Of a stretch of DNA of 64,000 nt, positions 16,471-24,399 are shown one piece after another; within the stretch, counting starts at the first letter, position 1; every line of letters starts with the position of its first letter. The notes under the pieces are model-generated. The model ran no database searches. It had not been told where the DNA came from and worked only from the letters and a program-made list of their open reading frames with translations. This stretch comes from Conexibacter sp. CPCC 206217 (GTDB lineage: Bacteria; Actinomycetota; Thermoleophilia; Solirubrobacterales; Solirubrobacteraceae): the NCBI RefSeq assembly GCF_030646165.1, contig NZ_JAUTDO010000009.1, forward strand, positions 124,001 through 188,000. The letters are read 5' to 3'. Made by a program: the position numbers and the translations under genes.

Positions 16471-18489
16471 TCAGTCCAGCAGCGCGGCCAGCTCGTCCGG
16501 CGTGGTCACCGGCGCACGGCAGGCGAAGCGCTCGCAGACGTAGGCGGCGGCGCTGCCGTCGATCGCGTGGCGGCCTTCGAGCAGCTCGATCGTGACGCCG
16601 GCCGGCTCGGCCGTGCCGCTCGCGTCGCGAGCGGCGCTGTCGCCGATCGCTCCCGCCACCACCACGTGCGGGCGGAACGCCTCTCGCACGACCTTCAGCA
16701 GCGGCGCCGCGGTGTCAGCCGGCCCGACGATCGCGACCTCGTGGACCTCGGCCCGCTGGAACGCGATCGCGCGCAGCAGGTGGGTGAAGGCCTGCGGGTG
16801 GGTCGCGGCGAGCTGCTGCAGCAGCGCGATCACGCCGTCGGCGTGGCGCTCGTACTCGGCCTCGCCGGTCAGCCGCGCGAGCTTCAGCAGACCGTGCGCG
16901 GCGGCCGAGTTGCCGGAGGGGATCGGCGTGTCCTCGAGGTCCTTGCGGCGCGTGACGAGGCGCTCGTGGTCGTCGGCGGTCGTGAAGAAGCCGCCGTTCT
17001 CGTCGTCGCCGAAGTGCGCGATCGTCGTGTCGGCGAGCCTGCGCGCGGCGGCGAACCAGCGCGGCTCCAGCGTCGCCTGGTAGAGCACGAGCAGCGCGTC
17101 GAGCAGGTAGGCGTGGTCCTCCAGATAGCCCGCCAGCGTCGCGCGGCCGTCCTTCCACGAGCGCCGCAGGCGGCCGTCGTCGTCCTGCACGGAAGTCAGC
17201 AGGAAGTCGGCCGCCGTGCGCGCGGCGTCGAGGTAGTCGTCGCGCTGCAGGACCGCGCCGGCCTCGGCCAGCGCGGCGATCATCAGCGCGTTCCAGGAGG
17301 TCAGCCGCTTGTCGTCGAGGCCGGGGCGCACGCGGCCGGCGCGGACCGCCAGCAGACGGCGCTTGATCTCCGGCAGCTCGGGCGGATCGGCGACCGGGCC
17401 CTCGGCGCGCACGAGGATGTTGACGCCCTCGAAGTTGCCGCGCTCGCTCGCGCCGAACCAGCGCACCGCTGTCTCGTAGAGCGCCTCGTCGTTCAGCGCC
17501 GCGCGCAGCTCGCCGAGCGACCAGACGTAGAACTTGCCCTCCTCGCCCTCGGAGTCGGCGTCGAGGGCGGCGTAGAAGCCGCCCTCCGGCCCGCGCATCT
17601 CGCGCAGCGCCCAGTCGAGCGTCTCCTCGACGACCTGGCGCAGCAGCGGCTCGCCGCTGACCTGCCAGCCGTGCAGGTAGGCGCGCGCCAGCAGGCCGTT
17701 GTCGTAGAGCATCTTCTCGAAGTGGGGGACGACCCAGGCGGCGTCGACGCTGTAGCGCGAGAAGCCGCCGCCGAGCTGGTCGTAGATCCCGCCGACCGCC
17801 ATCGCGCGCAGCGCGTCGAGCGCCACCGTCGTCTCGCCCTCCGCCAGCAGCAGCTCGATCGCCGACGCCTGCGGGAACTTCGGCGCGCGTCCGAAGCCGC
17901 CGTTGACGGGGTCCGCCGCTTGGCGCAGCGCGTCGACCGCGTCGTCGACCATGCCGGGGTCGATCATCGTGCCGGCCGGCGTCAGCCGCGCGCCGCCCTC
18001 CAGCCGCTCGACGATCTGCTCGCTCTGCTGCAGGATCTCCGCGCGTCTGTCGCGCCACGCGTCGGAGATCGCCTCCAGCACCTGGCGCCAGCTCGGCATC
18101 CCCTGACGCGCCTCCGGCGGGAAGTACGTGCCGGCGTAGAACGGGACCTGGTCGGGCGTCGCGAACGCGTTCAGCGGCCAGCCGCCGTGGCCGGTCATCG
18201 CCTGCACCGCGTCCATGTAGATCGCGTCGACGTCGGGCCGCTCCTCGCGGTCGACCTTCACGCAGACGAACAGCTCGTTCATCAGCTCCGCGATCTCCGG
18301 GTCCTCGAACGACTCGCGCTCCATCACGTGGCACCAGTGGCAGGCGGAGTAGCCGATCGAGATCAGCACCGGCACGTCGCGCTCGCGCGCGGCCGCGAGC
18401 GCGTCCGGGCCCCATGGGCGCCAGTCGACCGGGTTGTCCTTGTGCTGCAGCAGATACGGGGAGGTCTCGTTCGCGAGCGCGTTGGCCAT
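16471..18489 (-). CDS. Thioredoxin-fold DUF255 protein (YyaL/SPATA20 family)
   Basis: A 672-residue protein. The N-terminal 150 residues are the DUF255 thioredoxin-like domain with LLQHKDNPVDW and the redox motif SACHWCHVME (Cys50, Cys53); the rest is an alpha/alpha-barrel with GGFYAALDADSEGEEGKFYVW and WNALMIAALAEAG, resembling N-acyl-glucosamine epimerase or cellulase-type barrels. Members are widespread, and their substrate is unsettled. ATG 18489 matches the family start MANALANETSPYL. It is divergent from ridA with 77 bases between the starts. Confidence 0.93.
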   Translation of the reverse strand: MANALANETSPYLLQHKDNPVDWRPWGPDALAAARERDVPVLISIGYSACHWCHVMERESFEDPEIAELMNELFVCVKVDREERPDVDAIYMDAVQAMTGHGGWPLNAFATPDQVPFYAGTYFPPEARQGMPSWRQVLEAISDAWRDRRAEILQQSEQIVERLEGGARLTPAGTMIDPGMVDDAVDALRQAADPVNGGFGRAPKFPQASAIELLLAEGETTVALDALRAMAVGGIYDQLGGGFSRYSVDAAWVVPHFEKMLYDNGLLARAYLHGWQVSGEPLLRQVVEETLDWALREMRGPEGGFYAALDADSEGEEGKFYVWSLGELRAALNDEALYETAVRWFGASERGNFEGVNILVRAEGPVADPPELPEIKRRLLAVRAGRVRPGLDDKRLTSWNALMIAALAEAGAVLQRDDYLDAARTAADFLLTSVQDDDGRLRRSWKDGRATLAGYLEDHAYLLDALLVLYQATLEPRWFAAARRLADTTIAHFGDDENGGFFTTADDHERLVTRRKDLEDTPIPSGNSAAAHGLLKLARLTGEAEYERHADGVIALLQQLAATHPQAFTHLLRAIAFQRAEVHEVAIVGPADTAAPLLKVVREAFRPHVVVAGAIGDSAARDASGTAEPAGVTIELLEGRHAIDGSAAAYVCERFACRAPVTTPDELAALLD

Positions 18490-18566
18490 GGGATCGAGGC
18501 TACCCGCGCGAGCGCGTGCGCGGCGGTAGCGTCCAGGGAACACCGACCACAGGAGCCTGCTCAGCC

Positions 18567-18959
18567 GTGTCCAGCAACCGAGAGTCCGTCACCGCGATCG
18601 GCGCACCCGCTGCCGTCGGCCCCTACGTCCACGCCGTCCGCGCCGGCGGGATGCTCTACTGCTCCGGCCAGATCCCGCTGCACCCGGAGACCGGCGAACT
18701 GGTCGGCGAGACGACCGCGGAGCAGGCCGGGCGCTGCCTGGAGAACCTGCAGGCCGTCTGCGCCGCGGCGGGCGCGACGCTCGCCGACGCGGTCAAGATC
18801 ACCGTGTACCTGGTCGACATGGCCGACTTCACCGCCGTCAACGAGGTCTACGGCTCGTTCTTCGAGCAGGACCCGCCGGCCCGCGTCGCGATCGCCGTCT
18901 CGGCGCTGCCGCGCGGCGCGCGCGTCGAACTGGACGCGATCGTCGCGCTGCCGGGCTGA
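18567..18959 (+). CDS. ridA: RidA-family enamine/imine deaminase
   Basis: A 130-residue YjgF/YER057c/UK114 protein, normally a trimer in the cytoplasm. Family signatures are GPYVHAVRAGGMLYCSGQIPL, AEQAGRCLENLQAVCAAAGA, and PARVAIAVSALPRGARVELDAI containing the active-site Arg. RidA hydrolyses reactive 2-aminoacrylate and 2-aminocrotonate released by PLP enzymes. Threonine deaminase, the main source of 2-aminocrotonate, is encoded 19 bases downstream, so producer and scavenger are probably one operon. The start is GTG 18567, with AGGAG 11 bases upstream. Confidence 0.93.
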   Translation: MSSNRESVTAIGAPAAVGPYVHAVRAGGMLYCSGQIPLHPETGELVGETTAEQAGRCLENLQAVCAAAGATLADAVKITVYLVDMADFTAVNEVYGSFFEQDPPARVAIAVSALPRGARVELDAIVALPG

Positions 18960-18978
18960 CGGCGGTGGGCCGGCGCGG

Positions 18979-20262
18979 ATGAATGGGGACGACGACAGGA
19001 CGGGCGCGGGCGACGCGGAGGCCTCGGGCGCGGGCGCACATGCCCCCATCGACCTCCAGCGGATCCAACGCGCGGCCGCGGGCTACGCGGCGATCGTGCG
19101 CGAGACGCCGGTGCTCAGCTCGCGCACGCTGAGCGACCGCGTCGGCGGCGCGACGATCGCGCTGAAGGCGGAGAACCTGCAGCGGACCGGCTCGTTCAAG
19201 CTGCGCGGCGCGCTCGCGAAGATCGCCGCGCTGTCGCCCGAGGCGGCGGCGGCCGGCGTCGTCGCGGGCAGCGCCGGCAACCACGGCCAGGCCGTCGCCT
19301 ACGCGGCGCGCGTGCGCGGGATCCCGTGCGAGGTCTTCATGCCGTTCAGCGCGCCGAACCAGAAGGTCGACGCGTGCGCCGAGTTCGGTGCGCGCGTGCG
19401 GCTGGTCGGCGCATCGGTCGACGAGTCGCTGATCGCCGCGCGCGAGCGGGCCGAGGCGACCGGGATGACGTTCGTGCACCCGTTCGACGACCCCGACGTG
19501 ATCGCGGGTCAGGGCGGCGTCGGGCTGGAGCTGGCGGCGCAGGTCGACGACCTCGCGCTCGCGATCGTGCCGGTCGGCGGCGGCGGGCTCGTCAGCGGCG
19601 TCGCGATCGCGCTGAAGTCGCTGCGGCCGGGCGTGCGCGTCGTCGGCGTGCAGGTCGATCGCTGCGCGGCGATGCCGGCGTCTCTGGCCGGCGGTCGGCC
19701 GGTCGCGGTCGAGCGCGCCGCGCCGACGATCGCGGACGGGATCGCGGTGAAGCGGCCGGGCGAGCTGACCGTCGCGCTGATGCGCGAGTGGGTCGACGAG
19801 GTCGTCGTCGTGCCGGAGGACGCGGTCGCGGAGGCGATGGTGCTGCTGCTGGAGCGGGCGAAGCTGGTCGTGGAGGGCGCGGGCGCGGTCGGCGTCGCGG
19901 CGCTGCTGGGCGGCGCGGTGAGACCGGCTTCGCAGGGCACGACCGCGGTGATCCTCTCCGGCGGCAACGTCGACGCGGGTCTGCTGGCGTCGGTCGCGCG
20001 CCGGCACGAGTCGCAGTCGGGCCGTCGACTGGTGCTGCTGACGCGCGTCCCGGACCGCCCCGGCGCGCTCGCGACGCTGCTCGGCGTCGTCGCCAAGCAG
20101 AACGCGAACCTGGTCGAGCTGACGCACGTGCGCGAGGGCCTCGACCTGCACGTGCGCGAGACGGCGGTCCAGCTGGTGCTGGAGACGCGCGGCAGCACGC
20201 ACGCCGACGACGTCCTGCGCGCCATCGCCGCGGCCGGGTATGTCACGAGCACCCTGGCGTAG
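18979..20262 (+). CDS. ilvA: Threonine ammonia-lyase (threonine deaminase) with ACT domain
   Basis: A 427-residue PLP enzyme that converts threonine to 2-oxobutanoate and ammonia, the first step to isoleucine. The PLP lysine is Lys74 in TGSFKLRGA; AGSAGNHGQAVAYAA and VPVGGGGLVSGVA bind the cofactor phosphate and substrate. Residues about 345-427 form one ACT-like domain (LVLLTRVPDRPGALATLLGV) of the shorter TdcB/IlvA type, so allosteric control is likely. The first 25 residues are an acidic, Gly/Ala-rich tail not typical of the family. It follows ridA directly and ends at a strong hairpin (20294-20324). Confidence 0.93.
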   Translation: MNGDDDRTGAGDAEASGAGAHAPIDLQRIQRAAAGYAAIVRETPVLSSRTLSDRVGGATIALKAENLQRTGSFKLRGALAKIAALSPEAAAAGVVAGSAGNHGQAVAYAARVRGIPCEVFMPFSAPNQKVDACAEFGARVRLVGASVDESLIAARERAEATGMTFVHPFDDPDVIAGQGGVGLELAAQVDDLALAIVPVGGGGLVSGVAIALKSLRPGVRVVGVQVDRCAAMPASLAGGRPVAVERAAPTIADGIAVKRPGELTVALMREWVDEVVVVPEDAVAEAMVLLLERAKLVVEGAGAVGVAALLGGAVRPASQGTTAVILSGGNVDAGLLASVARRHESQSGRRLVLLTRVPDRPGALATLLGVVAKQNANLVELTHVREGLDLHVRETAVQLVLETRGSTHADDVLRAIAAAGYVTSTLA

Positions 20263-20293
20263 CCCGCCCGCCCACCGCGCGAGGGAGGACCGG

Positions 20294-20324
20294 AGGATCG
20301 CTACCGCTCAGCGGTAGCGATCCT
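20294..20324 (+). terminator. Terminator of ridA-ilvA
   Basis: AGGATCGCTACCGC pairs perfectly with GCGGTAGCGATCCT (14 bp) around the loop TCA, followed by TTCGATCGT. It begins 32 bases after the ilvA stop. Confidence 0.85.
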
Positions 20325-20408
20325 TCGATCGTGCGCCTGCGCCTGCGCCGGCGCGAGTGCGGGCGCGCCAGCCTTGACGGGCGAGGATTAGGATCCGGAT
20401 AGCGGTTG

Positions 20409-20435
20409 TATAACAATCTTCAACGTACTGTTGAA
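20409..20435 (+). promoter_or_regulatory. Promoter-proximal dyad of the ECF sigma gene
   Basis: TATAAC at 20409-20414 resembles a -10 element. It is followed at 20419-20435 by TTCAACGTACTGTTGAA, an inverted repeat TTCAAC-N5-GTTGAA that would sit on the transcription start, and then directly by GGAG, the likely ribosome-binding site. The dyad could be an operator, for example for the MerR-type regulator encoded downstream, or an RNA hairpin that shields the GGAG. Confidence 0.55.
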
Positions 20436-20446
20436 GGAGTAGCCTC

Positions 20447-20986
20447 ATGTGGGATCCACGCGAGTTCTCGGAGACCTATCGCCGCCTTGCCCCGATCGCC
20501 GTCCGTTCCGCGGAGCGCGTGCTGCACGATCGCGCCGCGGCGGAGGACGTCGCGCAGGACGTCTTCGTGCGGCTGTGGGAACGGCCGTCCGCATTCGACC
20601 CGGCGCGCGGGTCGCTCGCCAGCTACGTCTCGATGGTCGCCCGCAGCCGCGCGCTGGACCGCTGGCGCTCGCGCCAGGCGGCCGACGCGGCGACGGAGCG
20701 GATGAGTCACGACGTCGATCTGCACACCGACGGCAACGCCGCCGACCTGGCCGACCATCGGTCGCGCGTGCGCGCCTCGATCGCGGCGCTGCGCGAGGCG
20801 CCCCACGAGCAGCGCCAGGCGGTCCTGCTGGCCTATGGCGCCGGCCTCAGCGCCCGCGAGATCGCCGTCGCGACAAAGGTCCCGGTCGGCACCGCCAAGA
20901 GCCGCATCCGGCTCGGGCTGATCCGCACGCGCGAGGCGCTCGGGGTCGTCGCGCTCGGCGACGGGTCGCTCGGCGGCGCGGCCTAG
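20447..20986 (+). CDS. ECF-type RNA polymerase sigma factor
   Basis: A 179-residue group 4 sigma factor. Region 2 spans residues about 10-80 (AAAEDVAQDVFVRLWERP, SYVSMVARSRALDRWRSRQ) and region 4 residues about 108-160 (LREAPHEQRQAVLLAYGAGLSAREIAVATKVPVGTAKSRI). There is no linked anti-sigma gene; instead a MerR-family protein with a DICT sensor follows after 39 bases. ATG 20447 is preceded by GGAG at 8-11 bases. The arrangement of a sigma factor next to a MerR regulator recalls light-response pairs such as litS/litR of Streptomyces, but that is only analogy. Confidence 0.9.
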   Translation: MWDPREFSETYRRLAPIAVRSAERVLHDRAAAEDVAQDVFVRLWERPSAFDPARGSLASYVSMVARSRALDRWRSRQAADAATERMSHDVDLHTDGNAADLADHRSRVRASIAALREAPHEQRQAVLLAYGAGLSAREIAVATKVPVGTAKSRIRLGLIRTREALGVVALGDGSLGGAA

Positions 20987-21025
20987 GGCCGCCGCCGTGT
21001 CGCCCTCGCGCGGTAGCGTCCCCCG

Positions 21026-21889
21026 ATGATGGCCAGACTCTCGATCGGTGAGGTGAGCGCGCGCACCGGCGTGGGGGAGGGGACGCTGCGGATGTGGGAG
21101 CAGCGTTACGGCTTCCCGACGCCCGAGCGCACGCAAGCGGGCGCGCGCCGCTACAGCGACCGCGACGTCGAGCTGATCCGCCGGATCGCGCAGGACCGCG
21201 ACCGCGGCCTCGCGATGCGCGCCGCGATCGCCCGCGCGCGGCAGCCGTCGGGCGGCGACGTGTCGGTCTTCGCGTCGATGCGCAGGGCGATCCCGGGGCT
21301 CGTCCCGCAGCGGATGGAGAAGTGGGCGATGACGGCGATCAGTCGCGCGATCGAGGACGAGTCGCTCGCCTCCGCCGAGCGGCCGGTCGTGCTCGCGGCG
21401 TTCCAGCGCGAGCGCTTCTATCGCCAGGTGCAGCGGCGCTGGGACGAGCTTGCGCGGACGGCGCGGCTCGCCGTCGTGCTGGCTGACTTCGACGCGCCCG
21501 ACATGCCGCTGCTGCAGCCGATCGAGGTCCCGCTCCGGCCCGACACGCCGCTGATGCGCGAGTGGGCGCTGGTCGTCGACGCGCCCGGCTACGCGGTCTG
21601 TCTGGCGGCATGGGAGGTGCCCGACCAGACCGCCGGCGCGCCGGACCACGAGCGCGTCTTCGAGCTGATCTGGACGGTCGAGCCCGATCCCGTGCGCGAG
21701 GCCGCGCGCGTGCTGCTGCGGACGGCGGTCGCGAACGGCCCCGAGTTGCTGGGCAACGCCGAGCGGCTGCTCGACGACATCCCGCCGGCGCACAGCGAGG
21801 CGCTGCGCCAGCTCAACGCGCTGACGAACCGGATCGTCGGCTACCTGGCGCGCGCGGGCGTCGCGGCACCGTCCGCGCCGTCGCGCTGA
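21026..21889 (+). CDS. MerR-family regulator with DICT sensory domain
   Basis: A 287-residue protein. Residues 4-72 are a MerR winged helix (LSIGEVSARTGVGEGTLRMWEQRYGFPTPER...GARRYSDRDVELI). From about residue 100 on it resembles the DICT sensor domain (ISRAIEDESLASAERPVVLAAFQRERFYRQV...RWDELARTARLAVVLADF), a domain linked to light or redox signalling in other regulators. No cobalamin-binding domain is present. It probably acts on its own operon, where a dyad lies at the ECF gene promoter. Its 3' end overlaps the convergent amidohydrolase gene by 49 bases. ATG 21026 or 21029 may start it. Confidence 0.83.
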   Translation: MMARLSIGEVSARTGVGEGTLRMWEQRYGFPTPERTQAGARRYSDRDVELIRRIAQDRDRGLAMRAAIARARQPSGGDVSVFASMRRAIPGLVPQRMEKWAMTAISRAIEDESLASAERPVVLAAFQRERFYRQVQRRWDELARTARLAVVLADFDAPDMPLLQPIEVPLRPDTPLMREWALVVDAPGYAVCLAAWEVPDQTAGAPDHERVFELIWTVEPDPVREAARVLLRTAVANGPELLGNAERLLDDIPPAHSEALRQLNALTNRIVGYLARAGVAAPSAPSR

Positions 21890-22647
21890 GCGGCGCCGGT
21901 CGTCGCGGCACCCGCCACGCGCGGGTCGCGGTGCGTGCGCGCCTGCTCCACCAGCGCGCCGATCAGCCGGCTGCGCTCGTCGGCCTCGGGGTGCCACTGG
22001 ACGCCGAGCACGAAGTCGCGGTCGGGCAGCTCGATCGCCTCCGGCAGCTCGTCGTTCAGCGCCCAGCCGCTGACGACGAGACCGTCGCCGACGCGTCCGA
22101 CGCCCTGGTGGTGGTGCGACTTGGTGCCGTGCAGCTCCTCGCCGGCGGCGCGTGCGGCAAGCGAGCCGGGGACGAGCTTGACGTCGTGGTCGGCGCCGTC
22201 GAAGGTGCCGATCGCCTTGCGGTGCTCGTGGTGGCCGAACTCCTCCGGCAGGTGCTGGCGCAGCGATCCGCCGTGCGCGACGTTGAGCAGCTGCATCCCG
22301 CGGCAGATGCCGAGGAACGGGATGTCGCGCTCGATCGCGCGGCGCGTCATCGCCAGCTCGAAGGCGTCGCGCTCGGGGACGGTCTCCTGCGTCTCCACGT
22401 GGCGCTCGGCGCCGTAGATCGCGGGGTCGATGTCGGCGCCGCCGGCCAGCATCAGCCCGTCGACCAGGTCGAGCGCCTCGTCGGGATCGGCTGTCAGCGC
22501 GGGGTCGGGCGCCAGCATCAGCGCCATCCCGCCGGCGGCGCGGATCGCATCGAGGTAGTTGGTCGGCAGCAGTGCCGCCTGCTGGTCCCAGACGCTCCAG
22601 CGGGCACGTTCGAGGGCGGTCAGGACGCCGATCACGGGACGGGACAT
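21841..22647 (-). CDS. Class I glutamine-amidotransferase-like hydrolase (PuuD-type)
   Basis: A 268-residue peptidase C26 protein similar to gamma-glutamyl-gamma-aminobutyrate hydrolase of putrescine breakdown. The nucleophile is Cys115 in FLGICRGMQLLNV, and GVQWHPEADE holds the His/Glu of the triad; the central segment LMLAGGADIDPAIYG is typical. ATG 22647 (MSRPVIGVLTALE) fits family starts. The last 25 residues are Ala/Gly-rich and overlap the end of the MerR/DICT gene on the other strand. No other putrescine genes are in the window, so the substrate could be another gamma-glutamyl compound. Confidence 0.9.
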   Translation of the reverse strand: MSRPVIGVLTALERARWSVWDQQAALLPTNYLDAIRAAGGMALMLAPDPALTADPDEALDLVDGLMLAGGADIDPAIYGAERHVETQETVPERDAFELAMTRRAIERDIPFLGICRGMQLLNVAHGGSLRQHLPEEFGHHEHRKAIGTFDGADHDVKLVPGSLAARAAGEELHGTKSHHHQGVGRVGDGLVVSGWALNDELPEAIELPDRDFVLGVQWHPEADERSRLIGALVEQARTHRDPRVAGAATTGAAQRDGADGAATPARAR

Positions 22648-22710
22648 GAGATCGAGCCTAGCCACGGTTCAAACGTGACGCAGGCGTCACCTTCGTGTAC
22701 CGTCTTCTGC

Positions 22711-24348
22711 ATGGAGGAGAACGCAGGGCGCTTCGACTTCGACTGGCTCGTCGTCGGATCGGGCTTCGGCGGCAGCGTGTCGGCGCTGCGACTGACGGAG
22801 AAGGGCTATCGCGTCGGCGTGCTGGAGAGCGGCCGCCGCTTCCGCGATCGCGACTTCCCGAGATCGAACTGGAACCTGCGGCGCTACTTCTGGGCGCCGC
22901 GCGTGGGCCTGAAGGGCTTCTTCCGCATCTCCACGTTCAAGGACGTGACGGTCGTCAGCGGCAGCGGCGTCGGGGGCGGCTCGCTCGGCTACGCGAACAC
23001 GCTCTACGTGCCGCCGAGACCGTTCTTCGAGGACCCGCAGTGGAGCGCGCTGAACGACTGGGAGACGGCGCTGGCGCCGCACTACCGCGAGGCGCAGCGG
23101 ATGCTCGGCGTCGTCGTGCACGACAACGACGACCCGGCCGACGAGCTGCTGCAGGAGTTCGGCGCGCACCTCGGCGTCAGCGACACCTACCGCAAGACGC
23201 CGATCGGGGTCTTCCTCGGCAAACCCGGCGTGACCGTGCCGGACCCGTACTTCGGCGGCGAGGGACCGGCGCGGACCGGCTGCACCCAGTGCGGGCGCTG
23301 CATGGTCGGCTGCCCCGTCGGGGCGAAGAACACGCTCGTGAAGAACTACCTCTGGTTCGCCGAGCGACGCGGCGCGCAGGTGATCCCCGACCGCACCGTG
23401 ACCGACGTGCGCCCGCTCGGCGCCGCCGACGGCAGCGACGGCTACGCGATCACGCACGTGCCGTCGGGCGCCTGGCGCGAGACCGACAAGGTGACGGTGA
23501 CCGCGCGCGGCGTGATCGTCGCGGCCGGTGCGCTGGGCACCAACAGACTGCTGCAGCGCTGCCGCCTCGGCGGCTCGCTGCCGCGGATCTCGCGGCGGCT
23601 CGGCGAGCTGGTGCGGACCAACAGCGAGGCGATCCTCGCCGTCACGGTGCCGAAGGACTACGCCGACGACCTCACCAGACGCGTCGCGATCACCGGCTCG
23701 ATCTACCCGGATCCGAACACGCACATCGAGACGGTCACCTACGGCAAGGCCGGCGACGCGATGTCGTTCACGTACACGCTGCTGGTCGGCGACGGCACGC
23801 GCGTGACGCGGCCGCTGAAGCTGATCGGCGCGGCGCTGCGCTCGCCGGGGAAGTTCGTCAAGCTGCTGTGGCCCGGCGGCTGGTCGCGCCGCACGATCAT
23901 CGTGCTGGTGATGCAGACGCTCGACAACGCGATCGCGCTGCGGGCGAAGCGGACGCTGTTCGGCGGGATCCGCCTGCAGACCGAGCAGGACCCCGAGAGA
24001 CCGAACCCGACCTTCATCCCGGTCGCCAACGAGGCCGCGGAGTGGCTGGCGCAGCGGACCGGCGGCGTCGCGCAGTCGTCGCTGATGGAGGCGGTCAACA
24101 TCCCCTCGACCGCCCACATCCTCGGCGGCGCGGCGATCGCGGCCGATCCCGAGCACGGCGTCGTCGACGCCCGTCAGCGCGTCTTCGGCTACGAGAACCT
24201 GCTCGTCTGCGACGGCGCCGCGGTGCCGGCGAACGTCGGCGTCAACCCCAGCCTCACGATCACCGCGCTCGCCGAGCACGCGATGAGCCACATCCCGCCG
24301 GCGCAGAGCACGGCGCGAGCCGTCGCCGAGCCGGTCGCGGCCGCCTGA
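22711..24348 (+). CDS. GMC-family FAD oxidoreductase with a four-cysteine motif
   Basis: A 545-residue flavoprotein with the Rossmann motif VVGSGFGGSVSALRL (Gly16 to Gly21), VVSGSGVGGGSLGYANTLY, and a C-terminal GMC-type segment IPSTAHILGGAAIAADPEHGVVD and VNPSLTITALAEHAM. It resembles the actinobacterial cholesterol-oxidase-like group. Cys191, Cys194, Cys197 and Cys201 (CTQCGRCMVGCPVGAKN) follow the spacing of a 4Fe-4S ferredoxin motif, which suggests a cluster passing electrons from FAD; this is inference. The start lies 63 bases from the divergent PuuD-type gene. Confidence 0.88.
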   Translation: MEENAGRFDFDWLVVGSGFGGSVSALRLTEKGYRVGVLESGRRFRDRDFPRSNWNLRRYFWAPRVGLKGFFRISTFKDVTVVSGSGVGGGSLGYANTLYVPPRPFFEDPQWSALNDWETALAPHYREAQRMLGVVVHDNDDPADELLQEFGAHLGVSDTYRKTPIGVFLGKPGVTVPDPYFGGEGPARTGCTQCGRCMVGCPVGAKNTLVKNYLWFAERRGAQVIPDRTVTDVRPLGAADGSDGYAITHVPSGAWRETDKVTVTARGVIVAAGALGTNRLLQRCRLGGSLPRISRRLGELVRTNSEAILAVTVPKDYADDLTRRVAITGSIYPDPNTHIETVTYGKAGDAMSFTYTLLVGDGTRVTRPLKLIGAALRSPGKFVKLLWPGGWSRRTIIVLVMQTLDNAIALRAKRTLFGGIRLQTEQDPERPNPTFIPVANEAAEWLAQRTGGVAQSSLMEAVNIPSTAHILGGAAIAADPEHGVVDARQRVFGYENLLVCDGAAVPANVGVNPSLTITALAEHAMSHIPPAQSTARAVAEPVAAA

Positions 24349-24399
24349 GCGAGGAGGACGGCACGGGCGCCGCGACCGTGGCTTGCCGCGGGGCCGGCG

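Noticed and set aside
15163..18978. Plus-strand open frame running through four minus-strand genes into ilvA
   Set aside because: Only the part from 18979 has protein-like sequence. The upstream part is the complement of the RTX and DUF255 genes.
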